The position numbers and the translations under genes are program-made. Below are positions 1 through 6,170 of a stretch of 6,175 nucleotides of DNA, piece after piece (within the stretch, counting starts at the first letter, position 1; the number at the start of each line of letters is the position of its first letter). This DNA is from an uncultured Methanomassiliicoccaceae archaeon. Its GTDB lineage: Archaea; Thermoplasmatota; Thermoplasmata; Methanomassiliicoccales; Methanomethylophilaceae. The DNA lies in the NCBI GenBank assembly GCA_945492685.1, contig CALYUZ010000052.1, forward strand, positions 1-6,175, written 5' to 3'. The notes beneath the pieces are model-generated. The model worked only from the letters and a program-made list of their open reading frames with translations. It searched no databases and was not told where the DNA came from.

Positions 1-544
1 GGCACTCGCCGAGGGAATCAACCCCGTCGAGGCCATTAACGAGGGACTCGTCAAGGGAATGTCCGTGATCGGTGACAAGTATGCCGCACACCAGGTTTAT
101 CTCCCACAGGTACTGGTCGCAGCACATTCCATGTACGCCGGACTCGACATCCTTCTGCCCGCCATCCCCAAGGAGGCACTGGCAGATGCGAAGAAGGCAG
201 CCACCGTCGAGGGAGATGTCCACGACATCGGAAAGAACATCGTCAAGACCATGCTGACCGCAGGCGGATACATCGTCAACGACCTCGGAAAGGACGTCGC
301 ACCTTCCGCGATCGCCTCCACCGTCAAGGACGAGGGAATCGACATCCTCTGTATGTCCACCCTCATGACCCCCACGATGGACAACATGAAGGCCACCATC
401 GAGTGTCTCAAGGAGGACGGAACCCGTCCCAGCGTCACGATCACCATCGGCGGACCGCCCACATCCCCCTCCTTCGCGGAGGAGATCGGTGCCGACCACA
501 GGGACAATAACGCTCAGGACTGTGTCAACTGGCTGAAGGGATGA
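1..544 (+). CDS. Methyltransferase corrinoid protein (MtaC/MtbC/MtsB-like), 5' end cut off
   Basis: Cobalamin-binding corrinoid protein that shuttles a methyl group on cobalt between two methyltransferases in the cytoplasm. The frame is open from base 2 and gives 180 visible residues; family members are somewhat over 200, so roughly 30-40 N-terminal residues lie outside the window. The helical N-terminal cap is recognisable from GINPVEAINEGL and the QVYLPQVL stretch. The Rossmann B12 domain follows, with the base-off signature D-V-H-D-I-G; the cobalt-ligating His is visible residue 74 (bases 221-223). Next come the S-T-L motif (CMSTLMTPTMDNM) and the late G-G-P-P segment. The end, GADHRDNNAQDCVNWLKG, departs from the GADGYxxDA ending I remember for relatives. 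The stop TGA (542-544) overlaps the start of the next gene, implying translational coupling. Codon use is strongly biased (CTC, ATC, AAG, GGA), as expected for high expression. The family is secure; the substrate (methanol, methylamine, methylsulfide or methoxy compound) cannot be read from this protein. Confidence 0.93.
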   Translation, partial: ALAEGINPVEAINEGLVKGMSVIGDKYAAHQVYLPQVLVAAHSMYAGLDILLPAIPKEALADAKKAATVEGDVHDIGKNIVKTMLTAGGYIVNDLGKDVAPSAIASTVKDEGIDILCMSTLMTPTMDNMKATIECLKEDGTRPSVTITIGGPPTSPSFAEEIGADHRDNNAQDCVNWLKG

Positions 545-1635
545 TTGAAATGGTCGCACCCATGACACCCTATGAGAGAGCAATCGCGGCGATCCAGAAC
601 GAGCCCATCGACGAGCTCACCGCGTCCCCCCTCGCACTCGCACTGTGCAGGAGGCTCATGCCCGAGAAGGTCACATACAGGGAGTGGGCGACCAACCCCA
701 CACTCTGCGCCGAGTCTTTCGTCAAGGGAGTGGAGCACTGGAAGCTTCCCTACACCGTCACCCTGATCGACCTGTCCATCACCGCATCCATGCTCGGAGC
801 CCACGTCAGAATGGATACGGAGAACACCCCCTTCGTGGACGACCACATCATCCACAGCATGGAGGACTACGAGAAGATCCAGTGTCCCGATATCACCAAG
901 GGACGTACCGGCAACCTGATCGAGATGAACAGGGAGCTCGCCCCCAAGATCAAGGGAAAGTCGTTCAACATCGCATTCCTCGAGGGACCTCTCCTCACAC
1001 TGACACAGGCCGGAGGAGCCGAGAGGGTCTTCATGGACATGTTCACCGACCCCGCACCCGTCCACAAGGCGCTGGAGCAGACCACACAGCTCTGTCTCAA
1101 CACATGCGAGAAGATCGCCGAGACCGGAGCCGAGGGATTCTGCTGGGACTACCTCTGGGGTAACTACTCCTGTCTGGGAGACCCCGAGTACGCTGAGTTC
1201 GAGGGAGACAAGTACGCCAAGAAGTGTAACGAGAAGACCCGCGAGCTCGGAATGGGACTCGGAATCCACAACTGTGCAGACCTGCCCCACCTGGACACCC
1301 AGGTCAAGAAGTTCGGAGTCGACATGTACTCCATGGCCTACTACCCCCTGATCCCCGGAAGCCCCACCGCCACCGAGGTCATCGAGGGAGGATATGCAGA
1401 CAAGTGCCTCATGATGGGTAACATCGACCCCCAGATGTTCGTCAGGAGCAGTGTCGAGCAGATCACCGAGACCACCAAGAACCTCTGCCAGGAGGTCAAG
1501 ACCGCACTCTGCAAGCGCGGACTCAACGGAAGATACTGCATCTCATCCGGATGCGAGGTGCCGCCTGACCTCGAGACCAAGCTCGAGAACGTTACCGCCG
1601 TCATGGATGCGACGCACAAGTACGGAGCCTTCTGA
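541..1635 (+). CDS. UroD-family corrinoid methyltransferase (MtaA/MtbA/MtsA-like)
   Basis: A 364-residue zinc-dependent methyltransferase of the uroporphyrinogen decarboxylase fold, expected to transfer methyl between the corrinoid protein encoded just upstream and a thiol such as coenzyme M. The family zinc motif H-x-C-Xn-C is visible as His243-Asn-Cys245 (in GLGIHNCADLPH) and Cys338 (in ISSGCEVPPD); the GNIDPQMF loop is also typical. The Cys245-Cys338 spacing (92 residues between) and total length exceed what I recall for MtaA/MtbA (about 340 residues, spacing in the seventies), so this is probably a distinct subfamily. True UroD is unlikely because of the HxC/C zinc set and the corrinoid partner. 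The start at 541 is chosen for the ATGA overlap; in-frame ATGs at 550 and 562 are alternatives, since no strong Shine-Dalgarno precedes any of them (only GAAGGG next to 541). It could be an MtsA-like enzyme acting on methyl-sulfur substrates, or a substrate-side methyltransferase as UroD homologues are in some demethylase systems. Confidence 0.88.
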   Translation: MIEMVAPMTPYERAIAAIQNEPIDELTASPLALALCRRLMPEKVTYREWATNPTLCAESFVKGVEHWKLPYTVTLIDLSITASMLGAHVRMDTENTPFVDDHIIHSMEDYEKIQCPDITKGRTGNLIEMNRELAPKIKGKSFNIAFLEGPLLTLTQAGGAERVFMDMFTDPAPVHKALEQTTQLCLNTCEKIAETGAEGFCWDYLWGNYSCLGDPEYAEFEGDKYAKKCNEKTRELGMGLGIHNCADLPHLDTQVKKFGVDMYSMAYYPLIPGSPTATEVIEGGYADKCLMMGNIDPQMFVRSSVEQITETTKNLCQEVKTALCKRGLNGRYCISSGCEVPPDLETKLENVTAVMDATHKYGAF

Positions 1636-1650
1636 GAAGACCGGCTTCCA

Positions 1651-1683
1651 CCCCAAACCCCTAAACCCCCGCCTTGGCGGGGG
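1651..1683 (+). other. C-rich tract plus perfect GC hairpin between genes
   Basis: The 77-base gap holds C4-AAA-C4-TAAA-C5, then GCC-TT-GGC and five Gs. CCCCCGCC (1666-1673) pairs perfectly with GGCGGGGG (1676-1683), giving an 8-bp stem (7 bp with a four-base loop). No T-run follows, so it is not a classical intrinsic terminator. It ends 14 bases before the AAAGGAG of the next gene. It may stop, process or stabilise the methyltransferase transcript, or limit read-through to the small gene. The C4 runs at 1651-1654 and 1658-1661 could compete for the same G run. The minus strand carries three G runs (GGGGG, GGGG, GGGG) separated by TTTA and TTT. Confidence 0.6.
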
Positions 1684-1696
1684 ATCGTTCAAACCG

Positions 1697-1705
1697 AAAG
1701 GAGAG
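1697..1705 (+). promoter_or_regulatory. Strong ribosome binding site fixing the start of the Cys-rich gene
   Basis: AAAGGAGAG lies 7 bases before ATG 1713. It decides for 1713 over the in-frame TTG at 1674, which sits inside the loop of the upstream hairpin and would add 13 unlikely residues (MAGDRSNRKESHL). Confidence 0.75.
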
Positions 1706-1712
1706 TCATCTG

Positions 1713-2030
1713 ATGGCAAGCACATATTTCGAGGCCATGAGGGCCCACGGGTTCTCATACAACACGACCGCGGCTGTTAGGAAGCTGCAGTGTCCGAGAT
1801 GCGGGTTCGAGTTCTCGCTCGTCTATGCGAGGACATTCGCATGTCAGGGATGCTCGGAGGCGGCGAGAGGCTGCCCGAAGGTCAGGTGCAACAAATGCGA
1901 CCTGGAGTTCCCCCTGCAGCAGTCCAACGATGTTCACAACGCGATACAGGAGAGGACCCTGGCCGATCACATGAACAACATCATCGTCCAGAGGAACAAC
2001 GACCTCGGGATCGTGTCGAACAACAGATGA
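1713..2030 (+). CDS. Small seven-cysteine metal-binding (zinc-ribbon-like) protein
   Basis: A 105-residue soluble protein I cannot name. Residues 1-26 (ending AAVRKLQ) are a short polar leader. Residues 27-62 form a Cys array: C27-P-R-C30, C44-Q-G-C47, C54, C59-N-K-C62. The outer CxxC pairs, each followed by a hydrophobic strand (GFEFSL and DLEFPL), look like two zinc knuckles; the central CxxC plus C54 could bind a second metal or an Fe-S cluster. The CxGC...CPKVRCxKC pattern resembles the Cys-rich segment found in small anaerobe metal proteins and ahead of some FeoA domains (from memory, not searched). Residues 63-105 are polar and Asn/Gln-rich with no recognised domain and no membrane segment. 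It follows the corrinoid/UroD pair by 77 bases and precedes the HyuA-like ATPase in the same direction, suggesting an accessory role in methyl transfer or corrinoid handling. That role is inference; an RNA-binding or regulatory zinc ribbon is equally possible. Confidence 0.85.
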   Translation: MASTYFEAMRAHGFSYNTTAAVRKLQCPRCGFEFSLVYARTFACQGCSEAARGCPKVRCNKCDLEFPLQQSNDVHNAIQERTLADHMNNIIVQRNNDLGIVSNNR

Positions 2031-2065
2031 TTCTCGTACCTTCGTCAGTCGACATCTCCTCATCA

Positions 2066-2094
2066 GGGAGGGCGGTTTTCGGGTCCGTCCTCCC
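2066..2094 (+). terminator. Stem-loop after the Cys-rich gene, possible terminator
   Basis: GGGAGGGCGG (2066-2075) pairs with CCGTCCTCCC (2085-2094), a 10-bp stem with one G-U pair and a nine-base loop beginning TTTTC. It starts 36 bases after the stop of the Cys-rich gene and ends 75 bases before the ATPase start. No U-run follows the stem, so whether it terminates, processes or stabilises RNA is open; archaeal termination usually depends on U-rich stretches rather than hairpins. Confidence 0.5.
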
Positions 2095-2130
2095 ACACTT
2101 CTCAAACGGATCCGATAGGTCCAACTTACG

Positions 2131-2136
2131 TTATAG
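2131..2136 (+). promoter_or_regulatory. Weak TATA-like element upstream of the HyuA-like gene
   Basis: TTATAG is the most AT-rich hexamer in the otherwise GC-rich gap. An archaeal start about 25 bases downstream would fall near 2157-2161, on or past the Shine-Dalgarno, which makes the placement awkward. The gene may instead be read from upstream. Low confidence. Confidence 0.2.
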
Positions 2137-2153
2137 AAGGGTCCATGGGCCCC

Positions 2154-2159
2154 AAGGAG
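2154..2159 (+). promoter_or_regulatory. Ribosome binding site deciding the HyuA-like start
   Basis: AAGGAG sits 9 bases before ATG 2169. The alternative in-frame ATG at 2145 would place this motif inside the coding region and has no such site of its own, so 2169 is preferred. Confidence 0.65.
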
Positions 2160-2168
2160 TTTACTAAC

Positions 2169-4160
2169 ATGCCAATAGGATTGGGATTGGACACCGGCGG
2201 CACATACACCGACGCTGTCCTCATGGAAATGTCTGATGGAAGCGTTCTCTGCAAGGCGAAGTCCCTGACCACCCGCGAGGACCTGTGCATAGGTATCCGC
2301 GGGTCCATCTCGGGATTCGACAGAAAGCTCCTCTCCAAGGTATGCACCGTGTCCCTGTCCTCCACCCTGGCCACCAATTCGATCGTCGAGGGAAAGGGGT
2401 GCAGGGTCGGACTGGTGTGCATCGGTTACGATTATGACGGTTCAGTGAGGACCGATTTCAGCGTCACCGTCAGCGGAGGCCACGATCTCCACGGTGCGGA
2501 GAAGGCACCTCTCGACGAGGCAGCCGCGAGGGAGTTCCTGGAATCCCTGAAAGGAAGGGTCGATGCCATCGCCGTGAACGGCTATCTGGCGATCCGCAAT
2601 CCTGACCACGAGACCAGGGTGAGGGACATGGCGAAGGAGATCCTCGATGTCCCCGTGGTCTGCGGACACGAACTGTCATCCAATCTGGGGTTCAACGAGC
2701 GCACTGCCACATGCGTCATGAACGCCATGCTGATCCCGGTGATCGACGACCTCCTCCGTTCTGTGCGTTCCGTTCTGGAGGAGTACGAGATCCATGCGCC
2801 GCTGATGATCGTCAGAGGCGACGGTGCGATGATGAGCGAGGCCATGGCCAAGTCCAAGCCCGTGGAGACGATCCTATGCGGTCCTGCGGCCAGTCTCGTC
2901 GGTGCCATGCACATGACAGGTCTGAAGGATGCTATAGTCATGGACATGGGTGGTACCACCACGGACATCGGCATCCTCCGTGACGGGAAACCCCGTCTCG
3001 AGCCCGAGGGTGCCATCATCGGTGGGAAGAGGACCCACGTCATGGCGGCGGAGATCGCCACATCCGGTATCGGAGGGGATAGCCGCATAATAGTCAACGG
3101 GAGGAGGATCATCCTCTCGTCCGTTCGTGTCATGCCCCTTTGCATAGCCGCATCCCAGTGGGACTGCGTCGCCGAGAATCTGAAGGCAGTTGCCGAGAGG
3201 AGGTCCCGTACGACCCCCGAGGCGTTGGGTGAGGACAACATCGTCCTTGACAGCGAGATGTTCAGGACCCTGCGCATCCCGGAGGAGGGGATAGTCTCCA
3301 CCGCCGACATGAAGCTGCTCAAGCTGGCGGTTGACCGTCCTTATACGTTGAAGGAGGCGGGGGAGGTCCTGGATCTGCATCCGTTCTCGTTCAATGTGGC
3401 GAGGATGGAGAGCAGAGGATACATCCAGAGGATCGGAATGACCCCCACCGACCTGCTCCATGCTGACGGTACCTATCGCAGATACGATGCGGAGGCATCC
3501 ATGAACGGTGTGAGGTACATGGCAGGGATGGCAGGCATCACCGAGGAGGAGTTCATCTCCCGTTCCAAGTCCCTGATCCGTGACAAGCTCTGTGTGGAGC
3601 TCATGAAGGAGTTGATCATGGAGGAGACGGGATCCATGGATCTGGGGGACACCGCCATGGACCTGATCAACAAGTCCATACACCATGAGTTCGGAAGGGA
3701 CTACGGATGCAAGATCTCCCTCAACAAGCCGATCATCGGTATCGGTGCTCCTGCAGGTGTGTACATCAGATGGGTCGGAGAGGTGTTCGGTACGGATGTA
3801 GTCATCCATGAGGACGCCGATGTCGGAAACGCGATCGGAGCCATCACATCATCGGTGTCGGAGTCGGTCGAGTTCCTGATCAAACCGGAGACCATCGGTG
3901 CGACCGAATGCAAGTTCGAGGTCTTCTCGAAACTGGGCAACACCGTCTACGAGACCCTCGAGGAGGCTGTTTCCGCGAGCGAGGCTCTGGGCAGGGAGCA
4001 TGTGACGAAGATAGTCTCCGAGGGTGGCGTCTCCGATATCAGCGTTTCCGTGGATAAGAAGGAGAAGAGGTTCTCGTTCGGCGGAGATGGTGATGACATG
4101 CTGATGGACATGGTGATGACTGTCACCGCGGCCGGGAAGCCCAGCCAGTTCTCAGCCTAA
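2169..4160 (+). CDS. HyuA-like ASKHA ATPase (hydantoinase A/oxoprolinase family)
   Basis: A 663-residue cytoplasmic protein of the hydantoinase A/oxoprolinase family, whose known members use ATP to open lactam or hydantoin rings or carboxylate ketones. The nucleotide-binding actin-like motifs are intact: phosphate-1 at residues 6-15 (GLDTGGTYTD), TLATNSIVEG, the GDGAMM segment, the CGPAAS motif (C237-G-P), and phosphate-2 at 258-266 (MDMGGTTTD, Asp259). The C-terminal GIGAPAGVYI segment matches the family's adenosine region. Residues 383-423 (TLKEAGEVLDL then MESRGYIQRIG) look like a small winged-helix insert before the conserved TPTDLLH. The start at 2169 is set by AAGGAG 9 bases upstream and by the MPIGLGLDTGG beginning usual for the family. 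No HyuB partner is visible. It is co-directional with corrinoid methyltransferase genes, and its ASKHA fold is shared with the RamA/RACE corrinoid activators, but it lacks an obvious Fe-S domain. ATP-dependent corrinoid reactivation or substrate activation is an inference; the true substrate is unknown. Confidence 0.87.
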   Translation: MPIGLGLDTGGTYTDAVLMEMSDGSVLCKAKSLTTREDLCIGIRGSISGFDRKLLSKVCTVSLSSTLATNSIVEGKGCRVGLVCIGYDYDGSVRTDFSVTVSGGHDLHGAEKAPLDEAAAREFLESLKGRVDAIAVNGYLAIRNPDHETRVRDMAKEILDVPVVCGHELSSNLGFNERTATCVMNAMLIPVIDDLLRSVRSVLEEYEIHAPLMIVRGDGAMMSEAMAKSKPVETILCGPAASLVGAMHMTGLKDAIVMDMGGTTTDIGILRDGKPRLEPEGAIIGGKRTHVMAAEIATSGIGGDSRIIVNGRRIILSSVRVMPLCIAASQWDCVAENLKAVAERRSRTTPEALGEDNIVLDSEMFRTLRIPEEGIVSTADMKLLKLAVDRPYTLKEAGEVLDLHPFSFNVARMESRGYIQRIGMTPTDLLHADGTYRRYDAEASMNGVRYMAGMAGITEEEFISRSKSLIRDKLCVELMKELIMEETGSMDLGDTAMDLINKSIHHEFGRDYGCKISLNKPIIGIGAPAGVYIRWVGEVFGTDVVIHEDADVGNAIGAITSSVSESVEFLIKPETIGATECKFEVFSKLGNTVYETLEEAVSASEALGREHVTKIVSEGGVSDISVSVDKKEKRFSFGGDGDDMLMDMVMTVTAAGKPSQFSA

Positions 4161-6029
4161 ACTGTAATTCGACGGCGGGACGGTGATCTCGAACACCGCT
4201 CCCCCGTCATTATCCTTGTTCTCGAATCCGAATCCGGATACCGAGATGATGTTCTTGATCAGGAATATTCCGAACTTGCCGTTCTCCACCTGTTCGAAGA
4301 GGAAATGCCTCATGTTCTCGGATATCCCGTACCCGTCATCCTTGTAGATGATGGTGAGGCCACCGTTCTTTATTCTGCAGGATATGTCTATGTTGCTGAC
4401 GCATCCTCCGTGCTCCATTGAGTTGGATATGAGGTTCTTGAACACCAGGTTCAATGCCGGGTCCGCAAGGACCTTCATCTGACCGACACGGGAGTTTAGT
4501 TTGATCCCAGCCATGTTTATGCCGTCGGTGGCCTTGGATACCACATCCTTCAGGAGCATCCATTCGGGATCATCCAATCCCACGCTGCGGTAGTCCATCA
4601 TGAAGGACAGAGCCTCATCCATCCTCCTGCGGGCGAATAGTTGGGCTGGGGGGATGTCCGCGGATGGATAGTACTCCCTGAGTACTTTGGCGGATTCCAC
4701 CATGGATGTGAGGACGGGTCCCTCGAGGGTCCTGATGTGGTCCACCGCCCTGTCGATCCTGGTGTCCTTCTGGTGGATCTCGGTGACGTTCTCGAAGACC
4801 ACTGAAAATCCGGAGCTGTCGAACTCCTCTCCGACCGTACCGGACACCATCATGTCGTAGACCGACCCGTCATCCGATGTGACCGTGGTCCTGTGTGTCC
4901 CGCCGTCCCTGCGGACGGAGTTGATGGCAATGATCAGATCGGTTCCTATACCGGTCTGGATGGATTCCAGGTGGATCTTATCCTTGCCTTCTCCATCCAC
5001 TCCCATCAGCTCTGATGCGAGCTTGTTCATCATGATAATCTCCATGTTCATGGTGACGAACATGAATCCGGTTCCGCTGAGCTCCATGAGCTTTCTGATG
5101 AGCCTGTTTTCGCTGGTCCTCGCCCTGGTTGCCTCTAGTTGGCCGTATATGGAGAACATCTCCTCCATCAGCATGTTGAGTTGGACCTCGTCCATCCAGG
5201 TGTATTCCAGTGTTTTGTTGGCCACTCCTGCCGTTCCTATGATGTTCCCGTTGAGGAAAATCGGGACCATGAGGAGCCTCTTCAATTGCACATGTCCCTC
5301 TGGAGTACCCTTCTTGATCATCCTGCGGTCGTTGTCGTAATCGTTGATGATGACGGAACGTCCGAGACGTATCGGTTCTCCCCAGGCACCGGTGGTGTCA
5401 AGTGGGAACTCGACGGGTTGTCTCTGCATCGCGCATCTGAACATGACCTCTTTGGACCATGCCATCATCCTGATGATCCTGCGGTCCTTGTCATAGAGTC
5501 CGACGTATCCTATCTCGCTGTTGGTAAGTTCGATGCTCTTGTCCAGTGCGTAGTCCACGATCTCCGAAAAGTTATGGTCGGACATCTTCGCCATCTTGAT
5601 GATGGCCTCCATCCTCTTCTCGTTAATCTGACGTCCGAGTTCAGTTCTGTGCCTTTCGGCTATCATAATTGATTTTTGAACCACATTGTTGAAGAACATC
5701 ATGGGGTCGGTCTTACCACGCTCGAAGAAACCGTCGATCCTTGCGTCGATGGCGCGGACCATCGTCTCGCTGGAGGTATCCCTGGACATCATGATGATGG
5801 GAATGTGGTTGCCGATGCGGTCTATGCGGTTGACCATGGAGAAGATGTCGTTGTTCTCGTCGTGATCGAAGAGTATGACATCGATGTGGTCTCCGGATGA
5901 GATCAACGGTACGGTATCCTCGATCGATGTGCAGGTGATCACGTTGATGGTTCCATCTATGTGTCTGATGAACTTCATCGACAGATCTAGGAACCCGTTG
6001 TCATGGCTCACGACGAGGACCTTGTACAT
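4152..6029 (-). CDS. Cytoplasmic multidomain sensor kinase-like protein: receiver-GAF-PAS-HATPase
   Basis: A 625-residue signal-transduction protein with no membrane segment. Residues 1-120 are a receiver domain with Asp55 in VILFD as phospho-acceptor, Ser82 and Lys106 in place; the usual acidic pair is reduced to His9-Asp10. Residues about 150-300 form a GAF domain (EIGYVGLYD through LLMVPIFLNGNIIGTAGVAN), and 305-418 a PAS domain (ELSGTGFMFVTMNMEIIMMN through VVFENVTEIHQ). Residues 420-500 are the helical dimerisation region; its FMMDYRSVG...PEW pattern recalls methanogen kinases, but the HDIxNQ-type box is missing and only His431 (DHIRTLEGPVL) is a candidate. The ATPase domain has the N box (KNLISNSMEH, Asn536), G1 (DDGYGI, 565-569), F box and a reduced G2 (GKFGIFLIK). 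ATG 6029 has no Shine-Dalgarno and lies about 27 bases from a TTTAATTAAG box, so a leaderless mRNA is likely. Its 3' end overlaps the ATPase gene by 9 bases. The signal sensed is unknown; link to methylotrophy rests on adjacency only. Confidence 0.88.
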   Translation of the reverse strand: MYKVLVVSHDNGFLDLSMKFIRHIDGTINVITCTSIEDTVPLISSGDHIDVILFDHDENNDIFSMVNRIDRIGNHIPIIMMSRDTSSETMVRAIDARIDGFFERGKTDPMMFFNNVVQKSIMIAERHRTELGRQINEKRMEAIIKMAKMSDHNFSEIVDYALDKSIELTNSEIGYVGLYDKDRRIIRMMAWSKEVMFRCAMQRQPVEFPLDTTGAWGEPIRLGRSVIINDYDNDRRMIKKGTPEGHVQLKRLLMVPIFLNGNIIGTAGVANKTLEYTWMDEVQLNMLMEEMFSIYGQLEATRARTSENRLIRKLMELSGTGFMFVTMNMEIIMMNKLASELMGVDGEGKDKIHLESIQTGIGTDLIIAINSVRRDGGTHRTTVTSDDGSVYDMMVSGTVGEEFDSSGFSVVFENVTEIHQKDTRIDRAVDHIRTLEGPVLTSMVESAKVLREYYPSADIPPAQLFARRRMDEALSFMMDYRSVGLDDPEWMLLKDVVSKATDGINMAGIKLNSRVGQMKVLADPALNLVFKNLISNSMEHGGCVSNIDISCRIKNGGLTIIYKDDGYGISENMRHFLFEQVENGKFGIFLIKNIISVSGFGFENKDNDGGAVFEITVPPSNYSLG

Positions 6030-6051
6030 GCGGGGCCAGAGGGTTTACGTA

Positions 6052-6061
6052 CTTAATTAAA
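6052..6061 (-). promoter_or_regulatory. TATA box candidate for the sensor gene
   Basis: Read on the minus strand this is TTTAATTAAG, with its centre about 27 bases from the A of ATG 6029. That is the usual archaeal TATA-to-start spacing, predicting transcription from about the first codon. This fits the absence of a Shine-Dalgarno. Confidence 0.5.
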
Positions 6062-6092
6062 CTGTGTTCAAGGCCTTTCAGAGAAGATGTTC

Positions 6093-6100
6093 TTTTTATA
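6093..6100 (+). promoter_or_regulatory. TATA box candidate for a rightward gene
   Basis: TTTTTATA on the plus strand predicts a start near 6122-6126, about 20 bases before ATG 6146. The same bases read TATAAAAA on the minus strand and could alternatively serve the sensor gene with a roughly 40-base leader. Confidence 0.4.
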
Positions 6101-6110
6101 GGATAACGTC

Positions 6111-6170
6111 ACGGAAACAGTATCCGAGAACACTTCCAACTTGCCATGAGCCAGATGTACGGAAACAGTG
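6111..6170. repeat. Direct repeat ACGGAAACAGT, two copies
   Basis: Identical 11-base copies lie at 6111-6121 and 6159-6169, 48 bases apart start to start. The first sits just downstream of the TTTTTATA box, a position where an archaeal repressor could block transcription. The second would lie within the first codons of the proposed rightward gene. It may be an operator pair or a coincidence. Confidence 0.4.

Noticed and set aside
514..1290. 258-codon open frame on the minus strand opposite the UroD-type gene
   Set aside because: Low-complexity Leu/Val/Gly/Glu-rich translation with no motif, exactly opposite a clearly coding gene with strong codon bias; an antisense shadow.
541..1635. True uroporphyrinogen decarboxylase of haem biosynthesis
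   Set aside because: The HxC...C zinc motif and the overlapping corrinoid gene point to a corrinoid methyltransferase.
1674..1712. Upstream TTG start for the Cys-rich gene
   Set aside because: It lies in the hairpin loop and lacks a ribosome binding site, whereas ATG 1713 has AAAGGAG at good spacing.
2145..2168. Upstream ATG start for the HyuA-like gene
   Set aside because: It would add eight residues before the conserved MPIGLGLDTGG beginning and place the AAGGAG site inside the coding region.
2874..3809. 311-codon minus-strand open frame opposite the HyuA-like gene
   Set aside because: His/Asp/Gly-rich translation without domain features, opposite an intact ATPase gene; a shadow. The 246-codon frame at 2582-3322 is rejected for the same reason.
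5139..5672. 177-codon plus-strand open frame within the sensor gene
   Set aside because: Opposite the GAF and PAS coding region, with no recognisable motif or ribosome binding site.
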